A stretch of DNA of 64,000 nt from Lepus europaeus (Eukaryota > Chordata > Mammalia > Lagomorpha > Leporidae): contig NC_084834.1 of the NCBI RefSeq assembly GCF_033115175.1, positions 90,256,462 through 90,320,461 on the forward strand, in the 5' to 3' direction. This document shows, in pieces, positions 33,593 to 44,395 of this stretch. Position 1 is the first letter of the stretch, and the number at the start of each line of letters is the position of its first letter. Made by a program: the position numbers and the translations under genes. The notes below the pieces were generated by a model. That model was not told the DNA's origin. It saw nothing but the letters and a program-made list of their open reading frames with translations, and searched no databases.

Positions 33593-35082
33593 TATTAATT
33601 ACAGAGTTCAACCAATAGTATTAAGTAGAACAAAAAAAATACTAAAAGGGATAAAGTATTGTTGTTCATCAACAGTCAGGACAAGGGCTGATCAAGTCAC
33701 TGTTTCTCAAAGTGCTCATTTCACTTCAACAGGTTTCCTTTTTGGTGCTCAGTTAGTTGTCACCGATCAGAGAGAACACCTGATATCTGTCCCTTTGGGA
33801 CTGGCTTATTTCACTCAGCATGATGTTTTCCAGGTTCCTCCATTTTGTTGCAAATGACCGGATTTCATTGTTGTTGTTGTTTTATTTTTTAACCACTGTA
33901 TAGTATTCTATAGAGTACATATCCAATAATTTCTTTATCCGGTCTACTGTTAATATGCATTTAGGTTGATTCCAGGTCTTAGCTATTGTGAATTGAACTG
34001 CAATAAACATTAAGGTGCAGACAGCTTTTTTGTTTGTCAATTTAATTTCCTTTGGGTCATAGATTTAGGTCTTTAATCCATGTTGAGTGGATTTTTGTGT
34101 AAGGTGTAAGGTAGGGGTCTAGCTTCATGCTTCTGTATGTGGAGATCCAGTTTTCCCAGCACCATTTATTGAATAGACTGTCCTTGCTCCAGGAATTGGT
34201 GTTAGATCCTTGATCAAATATAAGTTGGCTGTAGATGTTTGGGTTAATTTCTGGTGTTTCTATTCTGTTCCATTGGTCTATCTATCTGTTTCTGTGCCAG
34301 TACCACGCTTTTTTTATTACAACTGCCCTGTAGTATGTCCTGAAATCTGGTATTGTGATGCCTCCAACTTTGTTTTTGTTGTACAAGATTGCTTTAGCTA
34401 TTCGAGGTCTCCTGTGTCTCCATGAATTTCAGCATCATTTTTTCCAGATCTGAGAAGAATGTCTTTGGTATTTTGATTGGTATCACATTGAATCTATAAA
34501 TGGCTTTTGGGAGAATGGACATTTTGATGATGTTGATTCTTCCAATCCATGAGCATGGGAGGTTTATCCATTTTTTGGTATCCTCTTCTATTTCTTTCTT
34601 TAAGGTTTTGTAATTCTCATCATAGAGATCTTTAACGTCCTTGGTTAAGTTTATTCCAAGGTATTTTGTTTTTGTAGCTATTGTGAATGGGTTTGATCTT
34701 AGCAGTTCTTCCTCAGCCGTGGCATTGCCTGTGTATACAAAGGCTGTTGACTTTTGTGCATTGATTTTATAACCTGCTACTTTGCCAAACTCTTCTATGA
34801 GTTCCAATAGTTTCTTAGTAGAGTTCTTTGGATCCCCTAAATAAAGACATATCATCTGCAAAGAGGGATAATTGGACTTCTTCCTTCCCAATTTGTATTC
34901 CTTTAATTTCTTTTTCTTGCCTGATGTCTCTGGCTAAAACTTCCAGAACTATATTGAATAGCAGAGGTGAGAACAGGCATCCCTGTCTGGTACCAGATCT
35001 CAGTGGAAATGCTTCTAACTTTTCCCATTCAATAGGATGCTGGCCATGGGTTTTTCATAAATTGTTTTGATTGTATTGAGGA

Positions 35083-35164
35083 TTATATATTATATATAAT
35101 ATTGTATTATATATAATATTGTATTATATATTATACAATATATATTATATATAATATTGTATTC
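35083..35164. repeat. AT-rich palindromic simple repeat in L1 ORF2
   Basis: Iterated TATATAATATTGTATTATAT units, self-complementary, interrupting ORF2 between RT segments. Confidence 0.9.
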
Positions 35165-36341
35165 CTTCTATACCCAATTTGCTTAGAGTTTTCATCATGA
35201 AAGGGCGTTGAATTTTATCGAATGCTTTCTCTGCATCTATTGAGATAATCATATGGTTTTTCTTCTGCAGTCTGTTAATGTGGTGTATCACATTGATTGA
35301 TTTGCAAACACTGAACCATCCCTGCATACCAGGGATAAATCCCACCTGGTCTGGGTGGATGATTTTTCTGACGTGTTGTTGTATTCTATTGGTGAGAATT
35401 TTATCGAGGATTTTTGCGTCTATGTTCATCAAGGATATTGGTCTGTAGTTTTCTTTCAATGCTGCATCTTTCTCCGGCTTAGGGATTAAGGTGATGCTGG
35501 CTCCATAGAAAGAATTTGGGAGGATTCCCTCTTTTTCAATTGTTCAGAACAGTTTGAGAAGAATTGGAGTTAGTTCTTCTTTAAATGTCTGGTAGAATTC
35601 ATCAGTGAATCTGTCTGGTCCTGGACTTTTCTTTGTTGGGAGGGCCTTCATTTCTGTCTCAGTTATGGGTCTATTTAGGTTTTCTATGTCTTCATGGTTC
35701 AATTAGGTAGATTGCATGTTTCCAGGAATCTGTCCATTTCTGATAGATTTCCCTGCTGGCATACATCTCTTCATAGTAATTTCTGATGATTCTTTTTATT
35801 TCTGTGGTGTCTGTTGTTACATTTCCTTTTCATCTCTGATTTATTTGATTTGGGTTTTTTCTTTTTTTAGTTAGTTGTGCCAATGGTGTGTCAATTTTAT
35901 TTATTTTGTCAAAAAGCAGCTCTTCGTTTGGCTGATTTTTTGTAATTTTTTTTTATTCAATCCTTTTGATTTCTTCTCTGATTTTAATTATTTCTCTTCT
36001 CTTACTAGATTTGGGTCTGGTTTGCTGCAGTTTTTCTAGATCCTTGATATGCATTAAAAGCTCATTTATTTGGTGCCTTTCCAATTTCTTGATGTAGGCA
36101 CCTATTGCTATAAACTTTCCTCTCAACACTGCTTTTGCCGTATCCCCTAAGTTTTGATAATGTTGTGTTGTTATCTTCATTTACTTCCAGAAATTTTTTG
36201 ATTTCTCTTTTGATTTCTTCTATGACCCAATGTTCATTGAGGAACATGTTGTTCAGTCTCCATGTGCTTGCATACTCTCTAGGGATTCATGAGTTGCTAA
36301 TTTCCACCTTCATTCCACTGTGGTCTGAGAAGCGGCATGGT

Positions 36342-36724
36342 ATGATTCTAATTCTTTCTTTCTTTCTTTCTTTCTTTTTTTTCTTTTTTTTTGACAGGCA
36401 GAGTGGACAGTGAGAGAGAGAGACAGAGAGAAAAGTCTTCCTTTGCCGTTGGTTCACCCTCCAATGGCCGCCACAGCCGGCGCACCGTATGGTTCCGAAG
36501 GCAGGAGCCAGGTGCTTCTTCCTGGTCTCCCATGCGGGTGCAGGGCCCAAGGACCTGGGCCATCCTCCACTGCACTCCTGGGCCATAGCAGAGAGCTTGC
36601 CTGGAAGAGGGGCAATCGGGACAGAATCCGGCACCCCGACCAGGACTAGAATCTGGTGTGCCGGCACCACTAGGCGGAGGATTATCCTGTTGAGCCACGG
36701 CGCCGGCCATGATTCTAATTCTTT
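36342..36724 (-). mobile_element. CSINE inserted in L1 endonuclease region
   Basis: SINE 36358-36708 between perfect ATGATTCTAATTCTTT copies (16 bp). Confidence 0.93.
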
Positions 36725-37444
36725 TGAATTTGCTGAGACTTGCTTTATGACCTAGTATGTGGTCAATCCTACAGTAGGTTCCATGCACTGTTGAGAATAA
36801 TGTAAATTCTTTAAATGTAGGATTGAAAGTTCTGTAGATATCTTTTAGATCCACTTGGGCTATAGTGTCCATTAAATCTGCTTTTTCCTTGTTGATCTTC
36901 TGTCTGGTTGATCTGTCCATTTCTGAGAGTGGAGTATTGAAGTCCCCCAGTACTATTGTATTGGAATCTAAGTCTCTCTTTAAGTCCCTTAACATATCTT
37001 TTAAATAAACCAGTGCCCTGTAATTAGGTGCATATACATTTATAATAGTTACATTTTCCTGTTGAATTGAACCCTTAATCATTATATAGTGTCCCTCTTT
37101 GTCTCACTTAACAATTTTTGTGTTAAAGTTTATTTTGTCTGATATTAAGATGGCTACACCTGCTTTTTTTTGGTTCTGTTGGCATGGAATATATTTTTCC
37201 AGCCTTTCACTTTCTGTCTGCAAGCATCTTTGTTGGAAAGATGTGTTTCTTCTAGGCAGCAAATAGATGGGTTTTGTTCCTTAACCCAATCAGCCAATCT
37301 GTGCCTTTTAACTGGAGAGTTGAGGCCGTTAATGTTCAATGTGACTATTGAGAAGTAGTGACTTTGCCCTGCCATTTTCCCAAAAATATTTTCTAATATA
37401 TGCTTTGAACTTCCTGTAATCTTTTACTGGGAGCTTTTCTTCCT

Positions 37445-38507
37445 TTACCTTCTTTCATATTGATGACCGTGTTTCTGTGTTTCTGTGTGTAACACATCTT
37501 TAAGCATCTTTTGCAGGGCTGGACAAGTGGTGACAAATTCTTTTATTTTCTGTTTGCTATGAATGGTCTTTATTTCACCTTCATTCACAAATGAGAGCTT
37601 TGCAGGATATAATATTCTGGGCTGGCAGTTTTTCTCTCTTAGTACCTCGGCTATATCTTGCCATTCCCTTCTAGCCTGTAGGGTTTCTAATGAGAATTCT
37701 GTTGTGAGTCTAATTGGAGATCCTCTGAGAGTAATCAGACGTTTCTCTCTTGCACATTTTAGGATCTTTTCTTTATGTTTCACTGTGGTGAGTTTGATTA
37801 CAACATGTTGTGGTGAGGATCTCTTTTGGTCATGTTTATTAGGGGTTCTATGAGCTTCTTGTACTAGGATGTCTCTGTCCTCCAAACCTGGGAAGTTTTC
37901 TGTAAGTATCTCACTAAAAAGGCCTTCTAATCCTTTCTTTCTCTCCATGCCTTCAGGAACTCCTAGAACCCAAATGTTGGGTTTTTTAATAGTATCCTGT
38001 AGATTCCTGACAATATTTTTTAGATTTCTAATTTCCTCACCTTTTCTTTGGTTTGATTGTATACTTTCCTGTGCTGTGTCTTCTAAGTCCGATATTCTCT
38101 CTTCTGCTTCACACATTCTGTTTTTAAGACTCTCTAATGTGTTTGTCATTTGATCTATTGAATTCTTCATTTCATTATGATTTCTCATCAGCATCACAGT
38201 TTCTTGTTCTACTAGTTGCTTCATTTCATTTTGATTCCTCCTTAAGATTTCATTTTCGCACGAGAGATTTTCTATCCTGTCCAGTAAGGATTTCTGTTTT
38301 TCACGAATTTTGTTTTTGAGAACTTCTTAATGTTCTTATAAATTTTTTGAGATCTGTATCTTGCATTTCTTCTATCTCATCATCTTCATAATCTTGAATT
38401 GGGGTGTCTTGTTCATTTGGGGGCATCATAATGTCTTCCTTGTTCTTGTTTCCTTGGTTTCTGCGTTTGTTGCTTGGCATTGTGGCGATATTCTTTAGTT
38501 TCTTCAC
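37445..38507 (-). pseudogene. L1 ORF1 remnant (RNA-binding chaperone)
   Basis: N-terminal part 38301-38507 (MKKLKNIATMPSNKRRNQGN) and main part from about 38330 to 37445 are in different frames, indicating one frameshift near 38325. The main part has a coiled-coil-like heptad region (SLKNRMCEAEERISDLE) and the RRM/C-terminal portion (GVPEG, HYLAREKRLITL-like positions; seen AREKRLITLRGSPIRLT). Confidence 0.85.
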
Positions 38508-38666
38508 TGTAGTGGTTTTTCTCGTTATACTGTGACTCCAGATTAAGTGGAGTGTCTGCTTTTGACGGATCCTTAGAGGCTTGTGATGAGTATGGCCAGA
38601 GAGCTCTGTTTGGTTCTTCAGGGTTAAGGGTGTGCTAAAGGTGACACACCCAGGTTAGGAGTGGTA

Positions 38667-38670
<4 letters not shown>

Positions 38671-38714
<44 letters not shown>

Positions 38715-38721
38715 TTTTTTT
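38671..38721. repeat. (CT)n/(T)n tract in L1 5' UTR
   Basis: 36 bp of CT followed by 15 T. Confidence 0.9.
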
Positions 38722-39530
38722 GATTCAGAAGAGAAGTAATTCCGCACAGCTGAGCAGAATTGAAGGTAGTCAATGTCTGAAATCTGGCCACTGTGGGTAT
38801 AATATTCATCTGCTCTGTCCCAAGGACCACACAAAAGATCTGTGCAGAACTCAGTGTAAGCTCAAATTCCTCTGCAGTCTCCTACCGGGTTTCCAAGGTT
38901 TGTGTATTCTCCTGAGAGTACTCACATCTCGGGTACTCACATCTTGGGTACTCCGTGAGTTCTCTCCCACAACCCTCAGATTTTCACAGTCTCAGTTCAT
39001 TAGCTCCACACATTTACTAGGTCCTAACTTCCTGTTATTTCTCCCCACCAGAGTCAGGTTTTTCTGTTTGGCTGACGGCGGGCGCAGCTTTTACATATGT
39101 CCAAAATGGCGACTGTTCTTTGTCTTGCTTGCCTTCATAAGGTGAGCGGAGAGAGAGACCCATGTCTGTGCTGGTCCCTTTTATTTATTTATTTTTTTCT
39201 CTCTTCTAGTTAGCCTGGTGAACTTTCCCCCATGGGGCTTTAAGCCTCATTCCCTCTAGGCTCTTCCTACCATTTCCCTGCCGATGTCTCAAGCTATTGA
39301 GGTTTCACCTCACCTCCCTTTCCAGCACTGGTGTGTAGACTCCATGACTGGGGTCCCACGCTGTGGGCGCCACTGCCCTGCACGTTGGTCCACCATGTCC
39401 CACTAGTTCTGGAAGAGTTTCCTCTGCAGTTTTTTCCCTGAAACTACAGTATCTCCACTTTTATTAAACTATCTTTTCCTGGACTATCAGTGTACACTGT
39501 CATATTCCGCCATCTTGGAGCCTTCCTACC

Positions 39531-39562
39531 CATTTTTTCATAGACTTTTTGAAGACTCTTCA
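39531..39562 (+). mobile_element. Mariner-like MITE, right end
   Basis: CATTTTTTCATAGACTTTTT then GAAGACTCTTCA; this completes the inverted repeat begun at 31712. Confidence 0.7.
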
Positions 39563-39798
39563 TTTGACACTTCTCAAAGAGGTACTAAAAAGTCAAACAT
39601 ATATCACAGACTATTCCTTTGACTGAAAATTATTATTAATAAATTATCAAATCCTTCCTTTAAATTCTGAAGCATTGGAGATAAATTCAGATATGACTAG
39701 AACAATGATTAGAACATTTTTTGCTTGAAATCCTTGGTCACATATGCATAACTTACCAGGTAGCAAGCACTTTCTGAGCATTTTATAAATATTACCTC

Positions 39799-40110
39799 AG
39801 GGCCAGCATTGTGGAGTAGCGGATGAAGCCACCACTTGGGTGCTGGTTCAAGTCTTGGCTACTCCACTTCTGATCTAGCTCTCTGCTAAAGGCCTGAGAA
39901 AAGCAGCGGAATATGGCCCAAGTGTTTGGACTCTGCACCCATGAGGAAGACCCAAATGAAGCTCCTGGCTCGGCTTCAGCCTGGCCCAGTGCTGGCCATT
40001 AGAGCCATCTGGGAGTGAACCAGTGGATAGAACATATTCTCTCTCTCTCTCGCTTGCTCCTTCTGTAACTCTTTCAAAATCAATAAATAAATCTTGAAAG
40101 AGAAAAAAAT
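39799..40110 (+). mobile_element. Old CSINE2
   Basis: GGGCCAGCATTGTGGAGTAG head, AATAAATAAATC tail; diverged, partly deleted middle. Confidence 0.82.
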
Positions 40111-40420
40111 ATGCCCTAGGATTTTAGCACATCTATGCAACTCTTCAAGGAAGGTTGAAATTGAGGATTACTTAGGCCAAAGCCATAGTATTTGCTAAAG
40201 GTGAGTTTTTCTATTACCAAGAGAGAAACCAAAACTTTTGTTACCTAGAATAATGAAACAGTCCCATAGAGGACAAAATGAGTATAATAGTGCTTCTAAA
40301 ATTTTTTCTCATATTTCTTCATTTTTCCCAAGGAACTTTTATTTTCAAATTTAATATAGCATTTACAATGAATTTACCAGACATTATTTAAAACTCTTCA
40401 TAAATTTTAAATTTTCCCCC

Positions 40421-40757
40421 AAATTTATTTATTTGAGAGGCACAGAGAAAGATAGACTGAAAGAGAGAGAGAGAGAGAGATAGACTAAAACAGAAAGTTT
40501 CCATTTGCCAGCTCACTCCCCAATGCCCACAGTACTCTAGGCTGGGCCAGGCTAAAGCCAGGAGCCCAGAACTCAACCTGGCTCTGTCTCGTGGGTGGCA
40601 GGGACCCAATCACTTGAGTCATCACTGCTTCCTCCCCTGGTCCGCCTTAGCAGAAAGTTGGAATCAGGATCCAGAGTGAGGAATCAAACCTAAACACTCT
40701 GACATGGAACACCGGCCTCTTAACCAGCATCTTAACTGCTGGACTAAATGTCTGCCC
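40421..40757 (-). mobile_element. Old SINE
   Basis: AAATTTATTTATTTGAGAGG at left, CTGGACTAAATGTCTGCCCC at right. Confidence 0.78.
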
Positions 40758-40811
40758 CTGTAAATACTCTCAATACTTTGGACAACTCTGTAGGATGAGT
40801 ATTAATATCTT

Positions 40812-40960
40812 TTTAAAAAAATCTATTTATTTGGAAGGCAGAGCCACAGAGAGGGAGGGAGGGAGAGACAGGGAGAGGGAGCTCTTCATCTGCTTTTTTA
40901 TTCCCCAGTTGGCCATGATTGCCAGGTCAGTCCAATATGCAGGCTCATGCTGAGGAAGGC
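40812..40960 (-). mobile_element. SINE 3' fragment
   Basis: TCTATTTATTTGGAAGGCAG then GAG repeats; the head side is absent. Confidence 0.65.
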
Positions 40961-41354
40961 CACTATTTACACACAATAAAGTAAACATTGATCATTGCCT
41001 TTAGCTTTCAGGATCAGCTAACAGAAAAGCACAGATAATGAGGTAGCTACAGAATAGCAAATAAATGCTTACAACATGAAAGTAATCATACAAATAATAG
41101 AAATTGGGAGGTAAAAGTCTCAAAACACAGAGAGGAGTGAGTTCTATTGTTCCACATTACTGTTCAGTGACGATAGTTCACAATGTCATACAATATATTT
41201 TATGAAGAACTCAAAGTGAGAAGCTCAAAGACTCCAACATTAAGCAATCATGAGGAACTGGAAATGCTGGTCATCTGATCTGGCCGGCTCCCATCGTATA
41301 CTTGGGCTGAAATATCACATTGTACCCCATAAAAATGCACACAGTAAAATATTC

Positions 41355-41476
41355 TGAGGTTGCTTCAAAATGTTCATGGGAAAATGGAATTAAAAGATAA
41401 ATTTATTTTGGTACAAAAATCCATGACTAGTTTTTCCATAGCACACATTTTGCATGAACTTTTTGAATACCTCTCC
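41355..41476 (+). mobile_element. Mariner-like MITE, complete
   Basis: GAGGTTGCTTCAAAATGTTC at left, TGAACTTTTTGAATACCTC at right, internal GGAATTAAAAGATAAATTTA. Confidence 0.72.
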
Positions 41477-41861
41477 TTCAAGAATTATGTGTTAATCCAA
41501 GGTTAAACACATAATTTATGTTGGGAGGTAGAAATGTCCATCTGAGCAAAGAATAGGACATCACCTCTTCTTACAAAATAGGAAGCCAAAAGTTGCAGCC
41601 TACAGTTGCTGGAAGTAGGCATAAAAGGTGTACACATGTTTCCTAAGTTTAAAAATAAAATGAGAAAGAAATACTAAAGATCCTGGCATATCTACATTGA
41701 GAGATATGGAGAAGGGAGCTAGAACAGAAATAAGTGAGCTATATTCTCAAATGTGATAGGAGGAAAATCAGTTCATAATGTCTACAACTAACCAGGAATT
41801 AACTCTGTAAATGTTCTCCAGAGTCAGGGAGTCCACTCTGCAGGAGGCAGCTAAATGAGTT

Positions 41862-42154
41862 AAGAGTTGAGCTGGCTGGCGCCACGGCTCACTAGGCTAA
41901 TCCTCCACCTGCGGCGCGGGCACCCCGGGTTCTAGTCCTGGTTGTGGCGCCAGATTCTGTCCCAGTTGCTCCTCTTCCAGTCCAGCTTGCTGCTGTGGCC
42001 CAGGAGTGCAGTGGAGGATGGCCCAGGTCCTTGGGCCCTGCACCAGCATGGGAGACCAGGAGGAAGCACCTGGCTTCGGATGTACACAGTGCGCCGGCAG
42101 CAGCACACCGGCTGCAGCAGCCATTGTGGGGTGAGCCAACGGAAAAAGGAAGAC

Positions 42155-42189
<35 letters not shown>

Positions 42190-42232
42190 TTAACTCTGCC
42201 TGTCAAAAAAAGAAAAAAAGAGTTGTTGAGCT
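41862..42232 (+). mobile_element. CSINE
   Basis: SINE 41875-42217 (GGCTGGCGCCACGGCTCACT), flanks AAGAGTTGAGCTG and AAGAGTTGTTGAGCTG. Confidence 0.88.
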
Positions 42233-42286
42233 GAAGAGCCAGGCAAAGATAGGAGCTGCTAAAGCCTGTCTCTTTCTCATGTGCCC

Positions 42287-42634
42287 TGTTGAATTTTATT
42301 TATTTATTTATTTATTTATTTGAGAGGCAGAGTTATAGACAGAGAGAGAGAGAGAGACAGAGAGGTCTTCCATCCACTGGTTCACTCCCCAAATGGCTGC
42401 AATGGCTGGAGCTGAGCAAATCTGAACCCAAGAGCCAGGAGTTTTTTCTGGGTCTCCCATTTGGGTGCAGGGGCCCAACCACTTGGGCCATTTTCTACTG
42501 CTTTCCCAGGCCATAAGCAGAGAGCTGGATCAGAAGCAGAGCAGCTGCAACTTGAACCAGTGCTTATATGGGATGTCAGCACCACAGGCAGAGGCTTAAT
42601 CTACTATGCCACAGCACCAGCCCCTGCTGAATTA
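42287..42634 (-). mobile_element. CSINE2
   Basis: (TTTA)n tail complement at 42297-42320 and head complement CACAGCACCAGCCCC. Flanks CTGTTGAATT / CTGCTGAATT. Confidence 0.87.
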
Positions 42635-43040
42635 TTCTTAGAACAGATGTATTCGTTACTTTGAATTCCTACATCCATTCCTTTATAGCTATATATGAGA
42701 GCGCAGGCTAATGTGTAACTCCCCCCAGCTCAAAATTTTCCCCTCAGAGCCAGCTGTGAGGAGTCCATCCCAGGATGACAAGAGAACTATCAGACAGCCC
42801 TCCTTGAGCAGAGCCTGGCAATCACTACTGAATGTTCTTCCTCGGGATTCTTCAGAGTATAAGGGAACCTCCTACACTGGCCTGTGTAATTGCTAAGTGT
42901 GGTAGCCTTCTGTTCTGAATCTGATGTGGTACGACAGAGCCAGCCCTGCAACCGGAGGCCTCTTAGTAGTGACTTGCTGAAGTATAGCATTAGCTAACAT
43001 TCATGTTCCTGTGTGTTTGTGTGCAAAATGTGCTAGATCT
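42635..43040. other. Unassigned intergenic segment
   Basis: A short open frame at 42711-42896 lacks recognisable similarity; no call is made. Confidence 0.35.
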
Positions 43041-43044
43041 CTCT

Positions 43045-43180
43045 CTCTCTCTATCTATCTCATTACTCTTCATAACAACCAAACTACTATCATATCTATC
43101 CTGAGGTAACAGACTTCAGGAGAGGTTAAGTAGGTAAGGGGCTATCACTTGGCCAATGAAAAGCTTGGCAGGAATTCAAA
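43045..43180 (+). repeat. MIR-like remnant
   Basis: CATTACTCTTCATAACAACC and GAGGTTAAGTAGGTAAGGGG resemble MIR. Confidence 0.5.
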
Positions 43181-43266
43181 CACACTGCTTTAAAAGCTGT
43201 AATCTACTGCCTGCTTTTGTGTTACCTGGTAGTATGAGAGTGTTATGAATGCTGTAACACAAAATT

Positions 43267-43623
43267 AAGAATTTTCATCTTGGGGCTGGCGCCATGGCAC
43301 AGTAGGTTAATCCTCTGCCTGTGGTGCCGGCATCCCATGTGCACTCTGGTTCTAGTCCCGGCTGCTCCACTTCCAGTCCAGCTCTCTGCTGTGGCCTGGG
43401 AAAGCAGTGGAACATGGCCCAACTCCTTGGGCCCCTGCACCTGCATGAGAGACCAGGAGGAAGCTCCTGGCTCCTGGCTTTAGAATGGTGCAGCTCCGGC
43501 CATTGTGGCCATTTGGGGAGTGAACCAGCGGAAGGAAGACCTTTCTCTGTCTCTCCTTCTCACTGTCTGTAACTTTCTCTCTCTCTCTCTCAAAAAAAAT
43601 CTTTTAAAAAAAGAATTTTCATC
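43267..43623 (+). mobile_element. CSINE with 13-bp target-site duplication
   Basis: SINE 43280-43610 between AAGAATTTTCATC copies. Confidence 0.9.
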
Positions 43624-43740
43624 CTTTTGAATTGATTCAGTGACTTGGAACTGGTTTCACTTTTCTGTTTTGCCCTCAGAAAGAAGAAAATAAAAAAGAA
43701 AAAGAAGAAGTAAAAGAAATTTAGTATAGTAATAATGGCC

Positions 43741-43885
43741 TAGATTTAAATTCAACTCTGCCATTTATATTATGACCCCAGGTAGTTTGCCTAATTTCTC
43801 TTAATCTTTTATTTCTTCATTTCTGTAATCGAGATTTCAGTTGAACCTACTGCTTAAGGTTATAGAGAAGATAAAATGAAGTGTG
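43741..43885 (+). repeat. MIR-like remnant
   Basis: AATTCAACTCTGCCATTTAT, CTTCATTTCTGTAATCGAGA, ATAGAGAAGATAAAATGAAG. Confidence 0.5.
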
Positions 43886-43887
43886 TA

Positions 43888-43965
43888 TGCTCATGGAAAA
43901 TGGGATTGAAAAGATAAGTTTATTTTGGTGCAAAATTTTTTGCTTCCAATTGCTGGGTTTTTCCC
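43888..43965 (+). mobile_element. Mariner-like MITE, partial
   Basis: GCTCATGGAAAATGGGATTG and AAGATAAGTTTATTTTGGTG; terminal repeats incomplete. Confidence 0.6.
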
Positions 43966-44019
43966 TATTTTAATAGAACCTTGGTCAACATAGTGGGTTA
44001 AAACTACCCAGTTTTTTTA

Positions 44020-44040
44020 TACACACACACACACACACAC
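44020..44040 (+). repeat. (CA)n microsatellite
   Basis: Ten CA units adjoining a reverse SINE. Confidence 0.95.
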
Positions 44041-44395
44041 GTAATCATTTTATTAGAGAGGGGGAAAGATTGACAATAAGACAGAGAATATTGCTTCTCA
44101 GCCTTCTGGCTAAGATCCAGTGAGAATAAGACAGAGAAGGGGAGAGAGCGCACACTTCCATCTGTTCTTTCACTCTACAAATGCCCACAACAGCCAGGTC
44201 TGAAACCAGGAGCTGCAAATCTAGGCCTCTCACGTGGGTGTCAGGGACCAAATTAATTGAGTCATCACCTCCTACCTCCCATTGTCTGCATGAGAAAAAG
44301 CTGGAGTCAGGAGCTAAAACCAGGAATCAATCCCTGATACTCTGATGTAGGATTTAGGCATCTTAACTGGTGTCTTAATTGCTAGGAAAAACTCC
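44041..44395 (-). mobile_element. Old SINE carrying a U2 snRNA fragment
   Basis: Diverged reverse SINE (CATTTTATTAGAGAGGGG, ... CTCACGTGGGTGTCAGGGAC). It is interrupted at 44089-44124 by a U2-like insert. Confidence 0.65.
44075..44138 (+). ncRNA. U2 snRNA 5' fragment (retropseudogene) with 14-bp duplication
   Basis: 44090-44122 matches the first 33 nt of vertebrate U2 with about four differences (GCTTCTCAGCCTTCTGGCTA, AAGATCCAGTG). Perfect AATAAGACAGAGAA flanks at 44075-44088 and 44125-44138 show insertion by target-primed retrotransposition. Not a functional U2 gene. Confidence 0.85.

Larger units (their letters stand above)
33753..37375 (-). pseudogene. L1 ORF2 remnant (endonuclease and reverse transcriptase)
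   Basis: Starts MAGQSHYFSIVTLNINGLNS at 37375. Endonuclease motifs are EETHL, GDFNTPLS and RIDHILG. RT segments are [34 protein letters not shown] and [14 protein letters not shown]. The family stop (FSLIGDN, TAA) is at 33753. It is broken by several frameshifts, a SINE at 36358-36708, an AT repeat and a deletion of roughly 0.6-0.7 kb near 34060 (estimated from family layout). Confidence 0.88.
32181..39530 (-). mobile_element. Near-full-length L1, inactivated
   Basis: Minus-strand L1. 3' end at 32181 (poly-T), long 3' UTR with polypyrimidine complement at 32247-32305, ORF2 remnant, ORF1 remnant, and a 5' UTR ending near 39530 in GGCTCCAAGATGGCGG (a YY1-type 5' motif as in other mammalian L1s). 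Flanked by an imperfect target duplication (31811-31829 and 39531-39548). It carries SINE insertions at 33237-33579 and 36358-36708, an AT repeat at 35083-35164, and an apparent internal ORF2 deletion near 34060. Confidence 0.9.

Noticed and set aside
44089..44124. Functional U2 snRNA gene
   Set aside because: Only 33 nt of the 5' end is present, with several changes and no promoter elements.
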